NCBI GenBank assembly: GCA_963745945.1
Contig: CAVUZG010000004.1
Span: 62,001 to 126,000, forward strand
Direction: 5' to 3'
From: DATFVA01 sp963745945
GTDB taxonomy: Bacteria; Bacteroidota; Ignavibacteria; Ignavibacteriales; Ignavibacteriaceae
DNA: 64,000 nucleotides
Positions within the stretch are counted from its first letter, which is position 1. Every line of letters starts with the position of its first letter. Both the position numbers and the translations under genes were made by a program. Shown here piece after piece: positions 37,566-47,272 of this stretch. Below the pieces are notes generated by a model, which was given only the letters and a program-made list of their open reading frames with translations, made no database searches and had not been told where the DNA came from.

Positions 37566-38246
37566 TTACAACTGAATTTCTTCTCCGTACTGCAATACTC
37601 TTGATTTTATTCCGATTGCTTCAACTTTCTGTTTAAATTCATTTGGATCAGCTTTGATTACCGGGAAAGTATTATAGTGCATTGGTATTACTGTTTTAGG
37701 TTTTACTAATTCCGCAGCTTTTACTGCATCAGTTATGTTCATCGTAAAATTATCACCAATCGGAAGAAGCATGTAATCTATAGGTCCGTTCATTTCGCTG
37801 ATTAATTTCATATCAAAAAACAAACCCGTATCTCCGGTGTGATAAAGAGTTTTTTCATCAGCTTTAAGTATAATCCCTGCAGGTTCACCTGCATAATTTC
37901 CTTCGGGAGTTTGAGAACCATGATGAGCAATTGTAAATTTAACTCTGCCGAAATCGAAATCGTGACCACCACCGATATGCATATTATGAGTTTGGTATCC
38001 TTTTGACAGCAAATAGTTTCCAAGTTCATTTACACAAATAAAAGTTACTTTACTTCTTTCCGCAATTTTAACTGCGTCACCTATATGATCACCATGGGCG
38101 TGAGAAAGTATTATATAATCTGCTTCAACATCTTTTGATTTAACAGGAGAAGTGGGGTTGTCATCAAGGAATGGATCTATAAGTATTTTTGTTCCCGAAT
38201 CGGTCGTTACCTGGAATGCTGAGTGCGAAAAATATTTTAGTTTCAT
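37566..38246 (-). CDS. UPF0173 metal-dependent hydrolase
   Basis: 226 residues, metallo-beta-lactamase fold. Opening LKYFSHSAFQVTTDSGTKIL, metal motif SHAHGDHIGD, then AHHGSQ and TGDTGLF with the remaining ligands, and IPMHYNTFP. Same superfamily as the 7612 gene, different branch. Substrate unknown. It has AAGGAGA before the ATG and stands 20 bases after the CHAD gene, same direction. Confidence 0.9.
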   Translation of the reverse strand: MKLKYFSHSAFQVTTDSGTKILIDPFLDDNPTSPVKSKDVEADYIILSHAHGDHIGDAVKIAERSKVTFICVNELGNYLLSKGYQTHNMHIGGGHDFDFGRVKFTIAHHGSQTPEGNYAGEPAGIILKADEKTLYHTGDTGLFFDMKLISEMNGPIDYMLLPIGDNFTMNITDAVKAAELVKPKTVIPMHYNTFPVIKADPNEFKQKVEAIGIKSRVLQYGEEIQL

Positions 38247-38265
38247 AATAGTCTCCTTATTGTTG

Positions 38266-38724
38266 TCATTTTAAAAGTTCCTGAAAATTTTTTACTGCTT
38301 TGCTGTGAATAAACTTCATTAATTCCAATTTCAGATTTGAATGATATTCCATCCGCATCTTATAAACTTTTTGAAAAACGCTTTTGCTTATGTGAGCTTT
38401 TTCATCATTTTTTAATCTTTCCATATTTTCCTGCATCACATCGAAATCCCTTACAGTACCTGAATAGTCCTGCAATGATTCAACTCTTTTGTATAATATC
38501 ATAAATTTTTTCTTATCAATGCATGATATAAATAACTCCATCGAGTATCGCAGTCTTCTTAATGAAATTCTTATTTTATGCAAAGCTTCAATGGAATCCG
38601 ATTCGAAATAGTTCTTAATATCATTGTTAACCTGCGTTAGACGGTTCTTTAACACAATGTTTGCCGCCGTCTTAAATTCAAGATTGCCGGAAAGATTTTC
38701 TATTTGCCAGTTTTTTTTGTTCAT
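38266..38724 (-). CDS. CHAD domain protein, short form
   Basis: 152 residues, all-helical and basic. The conserved HKIRISLRRLRYSMELF and the later RDFDVMQENMERL are CHAD motifs; CHAD proteins bind polyphosphate. It is shorter than most (about 250), covering roughly one half of the domain; the end is a normal stop and no frame break is evident. The likely ligand is polyphosphate; the window also carries a Ppx-type enzyme. Confidence 0.75.
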   Translation of the reverse strand: MNKKNWQIENLSGNLEFKTAANIVLKNRLTQVNNDIKNYFESDSIEALHKIRISLRRLRYSMELFISCIDKKKFMILYKRVESLQDYSGTVRDFDVMQENMERLKNDEKAHISKSVFQKVYKMRMEYHSNLKLELMKFIHSKAVKNFQELLK

Positions 38725-38732
38725 AATTTCAT

Positions 38733-39401
38733 TTACGTGAAAAGCACACGAATAAAACCCTTAATTGTTTTAAAAGAATTCATTTTACTCTTTTCGTTGT
38801 CATATATTGTCGGTATTTCTACAAACCCTATCCGGTATCTTTTTCGTGAAGCTTTGATTAATATTTCAGTTTCAGCTTCGTATCCTTTAGCAGAAGGAAA
38901 TATATCGTGTAGTATTTCTGTTTTGTACGCTCGAAAACCACATTGACTATCGGAAATGAGTTGTCTGAGTTTAAAACTCAAAAGAAATGATGTTATTTTA
39001 TTGCTAACTATTCTATGAACCGGCATCCCTTTCAGATTATTCAGCCTGTTTCCAACTGCTATTTCATTTTTCTCGAGCGCATCTACAAGAGAAGGAATGG
39101 ATTCAGGTGGATGCTGTAAATCTGCATCAAGAGTAATTGTTACATCAGATCTCAATTCTATGCTTTTTCTTAATCCCCTGTTTATAGCAAAACCCTTACC
39201 CTCATTTTTCTTACTGGAAATTAAAACAACCTTCTCGTTTATGGTTATATCCTTCAGGAAATTGTCTGTAGATCCGTCGTTGACAGCTATAATAACATCG
39301 ACAAATGGTAATGTTCGATTAATGAGTTGAGGAAGCGTTTTCTGTTCATTGTAGAACGGAATCACTGCAGCAATTTTAAGCTTTTTTGGAATAGTGTTCA
39401 A
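38733..39401 (-). CDS. Glycosyltransferase family 2 (dolichyl-phosphate mannosyltransferase-like)
   Basis: The open frame extends to 39536, but the domain begins at KLKIAAVIPFYNEQKTLPQL. I choose the TTG at 39401, which has GGAGAGGA six bases upstream and overlaps cdaA by 26 bases; this gives 222 residues. Motifs: NDGSTDN, KNEGKGFAINRG, TLDADLQHPPESIP, GNRL and SDSQCGFRAYKTE. Such enzymes make lipid-linked sugars at the membrane. The downstream neighbour is the CHAD gene. Confidence 0.85.
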   Translation of the reverse strand: MNTIPKKLKIAAVIPFYNEQKTLPQLINRTLPFVDVIIAVNDGSTDNFLKDITINEKVVLISSKKNEGKGFAINRGLRKSIELRSDVTITLDADLQHPPESIPSLVDALEKNEIAVGNRLNNLKGMPVHRIVSNKITSFLLSFKLRQLISDSQCGFRAYKTEILHDIFPSAKGYEAETEILIKASRKRYRIGFVEIPTIYDNEKSKMNSFKTIKGFIRVLFT

Positions 39402-40194
39402 GAATTCCTCTCCATCCTTTTGTCGCAGGAGATTTAAAGGCTTTTGCCAAACGCTTTTTAAGTGCATCTTTGGATAATCCTCTGACAAGCTGCCCATCCT
39501 CTGCAATAGAAATTCCACCAGTTTCTTCTGAAACAATTACACTGATAACATCTGCCTGTTCAGTAATTCCTAATCCTGCTCTATGTCTCATACCAAGAGA
39601 TTCGCCATTAACCTGGGTTGTGGTTGAAAGAGGTAAAGTACATCTTACGGCTTCTATCCCATTGTTATTTACTATTACAGCACCGTCATGCAATGGCGAT
39701 CTTGGGAAAAAGATTGATCTTAGTAAAGCACTGCTGAGTTTTGCATTAATTATTTCACCGGTTTCAGCGTATCCCCTTATACCGGTGGATTTTATAATAA
39801 CAATTAAAGCACCATGCTGATGCTGTGAAAGTTCAAATGCGGCATCTGCAATTATTTCAGCTGCTTCCGGGGACTCTGATTTAACGAACATTTTGAAGAA
39901 AGGGTTTCTAGCCACAATTACTAATAATCGTCTTATTTCGGGTTGGAACAGAATAAGGAAGGCAATCACCCAGATATCTGTGATTAATTTTAACAGCCAG
40001 CTTAAAGCCTTGAAATTTGCTGCCTGGGAAGCAAACGATAACAGAAGAACTATCATCAGACCCATAAATATCTGAGCGGCAATCGTTCCTTTTAATAACG
40101 TATACAGTTTATATATTATAAAAGAAACAATAGCTATATCTACTACATCAGCAAATGTTACAGTTAAAAAACCTATTTTAAAAATATCGAACAT
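39376..40194 (-). CDS. cdaA: Diadenylate cyclase CdaA
   Basis: 272 residues. Three N-terminal membrane segments (about 10-90), then the DAC domain with DGA (SPLHDGAVIV) and RHR (GMRHRAGLGITEQAD) active-site motifs. It makes c-di-AMP, a regulator of potassium, osmotic balance and wall turnover. No CdaR (YbbR) partner or GlmM follows; instead a glycosyltransferase is coupled, and folP precedes it by six bases. Confidence 0.94.
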   Translation of the reverse strand: MFDIFKIGFLTVTFADVVDIAIVSFIIYKLYTLLKGTIAAQIFMGLMIVLLLSFASQAANFKALSWLLKLITDIWVIAFLILFQPEIRRLLVIVARNPFFKMFVKSESPEAAEIIADAAFELSQHQHGALIVIIKSTGIRGYAETGEIINAKLSSALLRSIFFPRSPLHDGAVIVNNNGIEAVRCTLPLSTTTQVNGESLGMRHRAGLGITEQADVISVIVSEETGGISIAEDGQLVRGLSKDALKKRLAKAFKSPATKGWRGILEHYSKKA

Positions 40195-40200
40195 TTAATC

Positions 40201-41082
40201 TCAACTAAGATTGTTTAATATTCTGCATGTCTGAATTCCAAGGTTAACATTATGAGTACGTATGAATGTGGCTCCGTTCTTTATAGCTAAAGCATTAATA
40301 ATTGCAGAAGCTGCATCTCTGTCATCAGTTAAATCACCTACAATATTATGTACAAGAGATTTCCTTGAAACGCCGATCATCATTGGATAATTGAGGGACT
40401 GAAATCTATCTAAATTTTTTATTAAGCTTAAATTGTCTTCAAATGTTTTCCCAAAGCCAATGCCCGGATCAATTATTATTTTCTTTATACCTTGTTTTTT
40501 TGCTGCTTCTGTCTGCTTTTTCAGAAAAGAATAAACATCTTCAATTAAATCCTGATATACAGGATTCTGCTGCATGGTAGAGGGTTCACCGAGAATATGC
40601 ATAACTATAAATGCAGCGTTATGATCGCTTACAATTTTTAATAAATCAGGACTAAAAGTACCGCCGCTGATATCATTAATTATTTGTACTCCTCGTTTTA
40701 ATGCTTCTTCAGCTACCCTGCTTTTTGTTGTATCAACTGAAATAATGGCTGAAGGTTTCCTGCTTAATATACCTTCTATTACGGGTATAATCCTATTAAT
40801 TTCTTCAAATGCAGAAATACTTTCTGCTCCCGGTTTTGTAGATTCTCCACCGATATCAATAATATCAGCACCGGTGCCCAGCATTTCGATAGCATGTTTT
40901 ATAGCATCATCCCTTTTAAAATAAAGTCCCCCGTCAGAAAAGGAATCCGGAGTAACATTTAATATTCCCATCACATAAGATTGTGAGAAGAAAAATTCTT
41001 TGCTGCCAATTATATAAGAATTATTCTGGATTTGATCGTTTTTGGGAGAAACTTTCATTTTATCTTTATGTACAGAACGCAT
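40201..41082 (-). CDS. folP: Dihydropteroate synthase
   Basis: 293 residues. The pterin-binding MGILNVTPDSFSDGG, GGESTKPGAE, DISGG and GIGFGKT segments, and SRKSL near the end, are all present. It joins pterin diphosphate to p-aminobenzoate and is the sulfonamide target. The start ATG at 41082 follows a long N-terminal extension that is poorly conserved; an in-frame later ATG is possible (near MKVSPK). Six bases separate it from cdaA. Confidence 0.93.
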   Translation of the reverse strand: MRSVHKDKMKVSPKNDQIQNNSYIIGSKEFFFSQSYVMGILNVTPDSFSDGGLYFKRDDAIKHAIEMLGTGADIIDIGGESTKPGAESISAFEEINRIIPVIEGILSRKPSAIISVDTTKSRVAEEALKRGVQIINDISGGTFSPDLLKIVSDHNAAFIVMHILGEPSTMQQNPVYQDLIEDVYSFLKKQTEAAKKQGIKKIIIDPGIGFGKTFEDNLSLIKNLDRFQSLNYPMMIGVSRKSLVHNIVGDLTDDRDAASAIINALAIKNGATFIRTHNVNLGIQTCRILNNLS

Positions 41083-41184
41083 TTAGGATTATCAGTTTTT
41101 AAATGAGACATGTAATTTCTTCTAAAATTGTTTTATAAATATAAACTCTCTTTAAGTCTTTACAAAGATCAATCGCTTTAAAAT

Positions 41185-41208
41185 AAAAAAGGTGACACAA
41201 AGGTCACC
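41185..41208 (-). terminator. Rho-independent terminator after rpe
   Basis: Stem GGTGAC / GTCACC (41208-41203 and 41196-41191 on the minus strand, loop of 6) followed by TTTTTTATTTT. It separates the PASTA-rpe unit from folP-cdaA. Confidence 0.8.
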
Positions 41209-41230
41209 ATAATTTTTAATAAAAGTAAAC

Positions 41231-41884
41231 TTACTGAACAAGATTTTTTAGCTGAGTTGTTGCTGCTGTAATATTATCCGATTTAAATATTGCGGACCCT
41301 GAAACGAAAACATCTACCCCTGCTTTTAAAACAGGAAGAATTGTATCTGAATCAATTCCACCATCAATTTCAATTTTAAAATTTGCTTTATATTTCTTCC
41401 TCAAATTAACAGCTTCTCTAATTTTCCTAAAAGAATTTTGAATAAATGATTGTCCTCCAAATCCGGGATTAACGGACATTATTAAAAGGATATCAATATA
41501 CTCTGCAATATCCTCAAGCGAGGAAACAGGGGTAGCCGGGTTTATTACAACTCCCGCTTTCATTCCTAATTCTTTTATTTTATTTATGGTTCTGTTTAAA
41601 TGTATAACCTCCTCCTGATGCACGAGAAGGTGATCAGCTCCGGCCTTCTTAAAATCTTCCAGGTAATTATCCGGGTTTTCAATCATTAAATGAACATCAA
41701 CAGGAAGCTTTGTTACTTTTCTTACTGCTTTTACCAATACAGGGCCGAAAGTAATATTGGGGACAAAATGACCATCCATTATATCACAATGAATCCAATC
41801 TGCTCCGCCCATTTCAACAAGTCTGATTTGCTGGGCAAGCTGTGAAAGATCCGCTGATAAAATTGATGGGGCAATCAGGGCCAT
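41231..41884 (-). CDS. rpe: Ribulose-phosphate 3-epimerase
   Basis: 217 residues, TIM barrel. APSILSADLSQLAQQI, DIMDGHFVPNITFGP, HLMIENPDNYL, MSVNPGFGGQSF and IDGGID are canonical. It interconverts ribulose- and xylulose-5-phosphate. The start codon directly follows the PASTA protein stop. Confidence 0.97.
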   Translation of the reverse strand: MALIAPSILSADLSQLAQQIRLVEMGGADWIHCDIMDGHFVPNITFGPVLVKAVRKVTKLPVDVHLMIENPDNYLEDFKKAGADHLLVHQEEVIHLNRTINKIKELGMKAGVVINPATPVSSLEDIAEYIDILLIMSVNPGFGGQSFIQNSFRKIREAVNLRKKYKANFKIEIDGGIDSDTILPVLKAGVDVFVSGSAIFKSDNITAATTQLKNLVQ

Positions 41885-42643
41885 TTATTCTCCCTTAATT
41901 TGATTTTCATTTACAGATTTAGTTACAAAAAGATCAATGGCGTCACCGGGATTGACTTTATTTCCTTTACTTGGATACTGATCGAGTATAGTATTTGGCA
42001 GCAATGAAAATGAAGGTTGATAATTTATTTTTCCGACTTTCAGAGAACTGTCTGCAAGAACTTTTTCCGCTTCTGATAAAGATTTCCCGATCAGATCCGG
42101 AACTTCTATACTCCCTTGTTGCACCTGCCCTAAACTAACAGTAACATTAACCATCGCTCCCTTTTTAAGAGGAGTCCCTTCGGCATACTGCTGATCGTAA
42201 ATCATATCTTTTGGATAGGTAGATGCCTCCTGATCAACATCTCCCAGCTTCAAACCAAGTCGTTCAAGTGAAAATTTAGCATCCCTAATAGATTTGCCTG
42301 TAAGCTGCGGAACATGTACAATAGGTTCACCGCCACTTACAAATAAATAAACTCTTCTCCCCTCTTTAACTGTTTCACCTGCCCTTGGTCTTTGAAAAAT
42401 GATAGAGCCTGCCGGAAATTTCTCATCATATGTAGTATCCCCGATTATTCCTTCGAGATCCATTTTATCGAGAATTTTAACAGCTTCTGTTTCATTTTTT
42501 CCAACTACGTCCGGAACTTTTTCTTTAGGAGAACTTACATACCATGGAAGAATAACATTATCTAACAGCAGAACTATTGCAAACAATGCGAAAAGTGTCC
42601 AGAGTATTTTTCTTACGAAAGGTTTTTGAAGAAATTTTTTCAT
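41885..42643 (-). CDS. Membrane-anchored protein with three PASTA domains
   Basis: About 252 residues from the ATG at 42643 (a TTG at 42679 would add 12). One membrane segment (about 13-35) and then three PASTA repeats of about 65 residues, each with a PDVVGK / PQLTGK / PDLIGK start. There is no kinase domain: PASTA domains usually sit on Ser/Thr kinases or PBPs and bind muropeptides. A free PASTA protein is common in this lineage. Downstream coupling with rpe suggests shared expression, not shared function. Confidence 0.85.
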   Translation of the reverse strand: MKKFLQKPFVRKILWTLFALFAIVLLLDNVILPWYVSSPKEKVPDVVGKNETEAVKILDKMDLEGIIGDTTYDEKFPAGSIIFQRPRAGETVKEGRRVYLFVSGGEPIVHVPQLTGKSIRDAKFSLERLGLKLGDVDQEASTYPKDMIYDQQYAEGTPLKKGAMVNVTVSLGQVQQGSIEVPDLIGKSLSEAEKVLADSSLKVGKINYQPSFSLLPNTILDQYPSKGNKVNPGDAIDLFVTKSVNENQIKGE

Positions 42644-42863
42644 TAAATCAAATATATCAAATGAGTCTATTTCAAACAACTAACTTACAGTTTGTAAATG
42701 AATTCTGTTTTAAAGAAACCCTTTTTTTTACTATGATTAAAAATAAAAATGATATATATTTGGCCGTTATAAACTATCGACAGAAAAACGCTGAAGTTAT
42801 TGGTAATTACACTTACCATTAAAATTACTCTGCTATTTCATTAATTACACTTACGAGGTACTA

Positions 42864-44426
42864 ATGTTTAAACAGCACCCCAAAGGTTTATACGTACTTT
42901 TCTTTACAGAGATGTGGGAAAGATTCAGCTATTATGGTATGAGAGCTATTCTTTCTCTTTATATGATCAACGCTCTGATGTACGATAAAGCTTTTACTTC
43001 TTCAATTTACGGATATTATACCGGACTGGTTTACTTAACTCCCCTGATTGGTGGATATGTTGCTGACAGATACTGGGGAAACAGACGCTCTATAATCTGG
43101 GGTGGTTTTGTAATGGCTTTAGGTCAGTTTGCACTTTCTTTCAGTGGTTTTTTATATCACCCGCCGGTCGATCCAAGTATTACCTATTCGGCACTGGTTT
43201 TTAATCCGCAACAAATAATTTTCGTTATAGGTTTAACTTTATTAATAGTAGGTAATGGCTTTTTTAAGCCTAATATTTCAACAATGGTGGGTCAGCTTTA
43301 TCCGGCAGATTCGGTCAGGATGAGAGATTCAGCATTTACTATTTTTTATATGGGAATAAATCTTGGTGCGTTATTTTCCCCAATTGTTGCTGGAGGTTTA
43401 GGTGATACGGGAAATCCTGCTGATTTTAAATGGGGATTTTTATCTGCGGGCATTGGAATGTTAATCGGACTGGTTACTTTTTACTGGGGTAAAAATAAAT
43501 ATCTGGTAACTCCTGAAGGAGAACAAGTCGGATTACCTCCCGTAAAGAAAACTAAAGAAGAGAAAAAAGCCGAGACACCTGATTTCACTCCCGGTCAGAT
43601 TGGATTTGCAATCGGTTTGTTCATAGCTCTTTTTGTTATCATTCTTTTCGGATTTAATGCTGATATAATCAGTGCATTTATTTATTCTTCAATGATAGCA
43701 GTTCCCACTTTAATTATTATTGATAAATCGCTGACAAAGAAGGAGAAACAACGAATTGCTGTAATATATATTCTCTCATTCTTTGTAATATTCTTTTGGT
43801 CAGCTTTTGAACAAGCAGGTGTTTCCCTGACATTTTTTGCTGAAGAACAAACAAACCGGGTAATAACGTGGCTTAATGATTTTGTTATCCCTGCCAGTTT
43901 CTTCCAATCTATAAACCCGCTGGCAATAATGATATTTGCTCCTTTATTTGCTGCGGTATGGACAAAACTTGGTGACAGAGGTAAAGAACCTTCATCTCCA
44001 TTAAAAATGGCCATCGGGCTAATGCTATTGGCATTGGGTTTCATACTGCTGGTAATCGGAGCGAGAATAGCAGATACAGGTGTGAAAGTTAGTCCATTGT
44101 GGCTGGTTGGCGCTTATACCCTTCATACTTTTGGTGAGTTGAGTTTATCCCCTATTGGTCTATCAATGGTGACCAAATTATCACCAATTAAATTTTCGTC
44201 TTTGCTTATGGGTGTATGGTTTCTGGCAAACGCAGCTGCGAATCTTCTTGCCGGAAAATTAAGTACACTTTATCCTGAGGCGGGACATACCACTTACTTA
44301 TTCGGTTTTGCTATAAATAACCTTGCCGATTTCTTTATGATATTTGTAATTATGGGTGCTGTAGCATCGATAATATTGTTCCTGATATACAAATTTCTTT
44401 TAAAACTGATGCATGGCGTAACCTGA
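42864..44426 (+). CDS. POT/PTR family proton-dependent peptide transporter
   Basis: 520 residues, about 14 membrane segments of the MFS fold. The proton-coupling signature ExxERFxYYG is present (EMWERFSYYGMRA), together with the FFKPNISTMVGQLY and NPADFKWGFLSAGIG type segments. It imports di- and tripeptides with protons. It is flanked by a divergent promoter region upstream and a terminator after it. Confidence 0.93.
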   Translation: MFKQHPKGLYVLFFTEMWERFSYYGMRAILSLYMINALMYDKAFTSSIYGYYTGLVYLTPLIGGYVADRYWGNRRSIIWGGFVMALGQFALSFSGFLYHPPVDPSITYSALVFNPQQIIFVIGLTLLIVGNGFFKPNISTMVGQLYPADSVRMRDSAFTIFYMGINLGALFSPIVAGGLGDTGNPADFKWGFLSAGIGMLIGLVTFYWGKNKYLVTPEGEQVGLPPVKKTKEEKKAETPDFTPGQIGFAIGLFIALFVIILFGFNADIISAFIYSSMIAVPTLIIIDKSLTKKEKQRIAVIYILSFFVIFFWSAFEQAGVSLTFFAEEQTNRVITWLNDFVIPASFFQSINPLAIMIFAPLFAAVWTKLGDRGKEPSSPLKMAIGLMLLALGFILLVIGARIADTGVKVSPLWLVGAYTLHTFGELSLSPIGLSMVTKLSPIKFSSLLMGVWFLANAAANLLAGKLSTLYPEAGHTTYLFGFAINNLADFFMIFVIMGAVASIILFLIYKFLLKLMHGVT

Positions 44427-44452
44427 TAAAATAATTTTGTTTCATTAAATAG

Positions 44453-44490
44453 TCCCCCGTTTTCTATTTAGATTGCGGGGGATTATTTTT
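44453..44490 (+). terminator. Rho-independent terminator after the peptide transporter gene
   Basis: Stem TCCCCCG (44453-44459) and CGGGGGA (44476-44482), a 16-base loop, then TTATTTTT. The following gene begins at 44500. Confidence 0.78.
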
Positions 44491-44499
44491 ATAAAGTAT

Positions 44500-46122
44500 A
44501 TGTATAAAAATTATTTCATACTGAACAGAATTGTACTTGAATTAAACTCATTATTAAACCGAAGTACAATTGTGGAAGTATTTTCACAGGAAAAAGATAA
44601 ACTGATTTTAAAATGTGTAAATGAAAAACAGTTATTCCTGGAAATATCCGTCAATCCCGGAGAACCCTATTTAACTCTAAAAAATGAATATCATCGTGCA
44701 AAGAAAAATAGTGTGGACGTCTTTGAAGATTTTTTACCACTTGACATAAAAAACTTCGAAATCTCGGATAATGATCGATTAGTTAGAATAAATTGTGCTG
44801 AGATAAATATTTATTTTGCAATAAGAGGAAAACACACTAATATTTATGTGGATGACAGGAATGGTTTAATTACTTCATTCAAGAATGAAGATGAGTCCTA
44901 TTTAAATGAATTTAAGCAGGAAATCACCTCTCATAATTTTATTTCAGAGAAAAATAAGATTGATTTTTTTTCTCCCGATCTCGAATTTGATGAATACAGG
45001 AAAAAATATCCATTCATCGGAAAAGAGATTATTGCAGAAGCAAAATATCGTTACTCTGACAAAAGTAAACTGAATCATTCCGAGTATATAACAGAAATAA
45101 CGGATGAGATATTAACAGCAGAACCTGCGGTTTTTATAACAGAACATTCAAATGATTTGTCTTTGGCAGTTAATTCATTTCATATATTTCCCTACGATGA
45201 GCTTAGAAAATTCAAATCCGTAATTGATGCTCTTAATTATTTCATCGGCAAAAAGTTTTATATTGACGCATTCTCAAGCAAAAGAAAGATAACCGAAAAA
45301 CATATTGAAAGAGAACTTTCAAAGTTTGCGTCAAAGTTGAATGATCTTACGGAAAGAATTGAAAGAGGCAGTAAGGAAGATGAGTATAAAAAGATCGGGA
45401 ATCTATTGCTGATAAATTTGTTGAATACTGCACACAAAAGTACTTTTGCAGAGTTAGAAGATATTTATGATAATTCTAAAATCATAAAAGTAAAACTTGA
45501 TCCGAAATTAACACCACAGCAGAATGCGGATTTTTATTTTAAGAAAGCGGGAAATGAAAGAATTGCCTTCAAAAAATCCAAAGAATTGTTTAAGGATATT
45601 TCAATAAATTATAATAAGCTTCTGAAGATCAAAAAAAAATTTGAAGAAACTGAAGACCTTGAAGGACTAAATAATATAATGAAAGAACTTAAAATAAAAT
45701 CAGAGGAAAAAAAGAATCCCGCAGATGATTTAAAATCAAAATTCAAACATTATATTATTGAAAACAAGTATGATGTATTTGTCGGGAAAGATAGTTCAAA
45801 TAATGATCTTCTTACGATGAAATTTGCCAAACAAAATGATTATTGGTTTCACGCCCGAAGTGTGCCGGGGTCTCATGTTGTGCTGAAAGTTAAAAGCTCA
45901 AAAGAACCGGTTCCCAAAAATGTTCTGAAAAAAGCCGCGTCCATTACAGCTTTTCACAGTAAAGCCAAGACAAGTGGACTTGCTCCCGTTTCTTTTACAT
46001 TAAAAAAATATGTAACAAAAAAGAAAGGAATGGAACCGGGAAAAGTTGTGCTGTTAAAGGAGGATGTTCTTCTGGTAAAACCTGAAATACCGCAGGGTTG
46101 TGAATATATTTCTAATGATTAA
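44500..46122 (+). CDS. NFACT-family ribosome quality control protein (RqcH/FbpA-like)
   Basis: 540 residues from the ATG at 44500; an upstream TTG (44473) lies in the terminator stem and is rejected. Order: NFACT-N (1-~210, with the DNDRL segment where RqcH has its Asp-Arg), a helical coiled-coil middle (~260-430) and the NFACT-R domain near the end (GKDSSNNDLLTM, FHARSVPGSHVV). Known family members bind stalled 60S/50S and add C-terminal alanine tails. The end overlaps that of the M20 gene by 11 bases. Confidence 0.88.
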   Translation: MYKNYFILNRIVLELNSLLNRSTIVEVFSQEKDKLILKCVNEKQLFLEISVNPGEPYLTLKNEYHRAKKNSVDVFEDFLPLDIKNFEISDNDRLVRINCAEINIYFAIRGKHTNIYVDDRNGLITSFKNEDESYLNEFKQEITSHNFISEKNKIDFFSPDLEFDEYRKKYPFIGKEIIAEAKYRYSDKSKLNHSEYITEITDEILTAEPAVFITEHSNDLSLAVNSFHIFPYDELRKFKSVIDALNYFIGKKFYIDAFSSKRKITEKHIERELSKFASKLNDLTERIERGSKEDEYKKIGNLLLINLLNTAHKSTFAELEDIYDNSKIIKVKLDPKLTPQQNADFYFKKAGNERIAFKKSKELFKDISINYNKLLKIKKKFEETEDLEGLNNIMKELKIKSEEKKNPADDLKSKFKHYIIENKYDVFVGKDSSNNDLLTMKFAKQNDYWFHARSVPGSHVVLKVKSSKEPVPKNVLKKAASITAFHSKAKTSGLAPVSFTLKKYVTKKKGMEPGKVVLLKEDVLLVKPEIPQGCEYISND

Positions 46123-47230
46123 CTAGAGAATTTAATATTTCGTTATAAATATTTTTACCCAGTTCTATAGTTTTATCAGGAGGTAGGAACCTTGGATTAT
46201 GTAAACCGAATTTTTCTCCTTCTTCCGTACCCAGCCAGAACATAAATGATGGAAATTTCTGTGAGAAAAATCCGAAATCTTCTCCAGTCATTTTATAACC
46301 GCAATCAATAAAATCAAAAGTTTTTTTTAACTGCAGTTCTATTTTGTTGAAAAGAGGCTCGTCAACCAGCACTTCAGGATAATGGGCACCATAACTAATA
46401 TTAAAATTAACACCGGTAACTGAGCTAATCCCTTCTAGTATCTTTTTTAATGAATGGGTAAAGTTCAAAACTTTGTCTTTGCTTAATCCTCTGATCGAAC
46501 CTTCAAGTTTTGCATTCCCTGGTGCGATATTACGTACAAACCCTGATTCTATTTTGCCGATTCCAAAAATAAAAGGTTCAGTTATATTTTCCGGCAATTT
46601 ATCAACTGCATCCAGGAATAGCCGCAGAGCATTAAATGCGTTCTTCCCTTCCAGCGGAAAAGCTACATGGGAGCTTTCGCCAATAAATTCAATATCAATT
46701 TCAAGTGCCGATGCAAACAATACACCGGGTGTTGATGCTATAGTTCCGAATTTATATTCGTCTGTAACGTGCAGAGCAAATGCATTTATTATTTCATAAT
46801 TATCGAATATTCCTGTATTATAAAATTTCATTGCTCCCCCGCCGCTCTCTTCTGCAGGCTGAAAAAGAAACAACAAATTCCGGTCAGGTTTTTTAATTAA
46901 TATTTCTTCAATAAATGAATAGAGTATGGAGGTGTGAACATCGTGCCCGCAGGCATGCATAAAATTATTTGATGATTTATATTCAATTTCGTTTTGTTCT
47001 TTTATAGGCAGTGCATCGATATCAGCACGAAACAAGATATGCGATTTATCATTTACCGTGTACTCAAATAAAACCCCGGTTCTGAATGGTCTGTGAATCT
47101 TCAATAAATCTGACCCCGGAAAGGAATTGACTGCATCAACAATAAGTTCAGTAGTTTTGATTTCTTCAAAAGCTATCTCAGGATTTTTATGAAGCAAATG
47201 TCGAAGTTCAATAGGAGTTATTTTATTCAT
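46112..47230 (-). CDS. M20 family metallopeptidase / amidohydrolase (hippurate hydrolase type)
   Basis: About 372 residues from the ATG at 47230 (TTG 47233 adds one). Metal ligands lie in ACGHDVHT (His, Asp, His), FQPAEESGGG and near HVTD..., with the last in FGLHNPRFLPP. The dimerisation domain is at about 180-290. It removes acyl groups from amino acids or splits dipeptides; the substrate is unknown. Possible overlap with a diaminopimelate deacetylase function (DapE-like) should be considered because of the nearby acetyl-DAP operon. Confidence 0.85.
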   Translation of the reverse strand: MNKITPIELRHLLHKNPEIAFEEIKTTELIVDAVNSFPGSDLLKIHRPFRTGVLFEYTVNDKSHILFRADIDALPIKEQNEIEYKSSNNFMHACGHDVHTSILYSFIEEILIKKPDRNLLFLFQPAEESGGGAMKFYNTGIFDNYEIINAFALHVTDEYKFGTIASTPGVLFASALEIDIEFIGESSHVAFPLEGKNAFNALRLFLDAVDKLPENITEPFIFGIGKIESGFVRNIAPGNAKLEGSIRGLSKDKVLNFTHSLKKILEGISSVTGVNFNISYGAHYPEVLVDEPLFNKIELQLKKTFDFIDCGYKMTGEDFGFFSQKFPSFMFWLGTEEGEKFGLHNPRFLPPDKTIELGKNIYNEILNSLVNH

Positions 47231-47272
47231 CAAAACTATTTTCTTGATTTAATTTATTAGGAATTGATCTAA

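Noticed and set aside
39402..39536. Upstream N-terminal extension of the second glycosyltransferase
   Set aside because: It is cdaA coding sequence read in another frame; TTG at 39401 has GGAGAGGA in front and starts directly before the domain.
44473..44499. Upstream TTG start for the RqcH-like gene
   Set aside because: It lies in the terminator stem of the previous gene; the ATG at 44500 is the family start.
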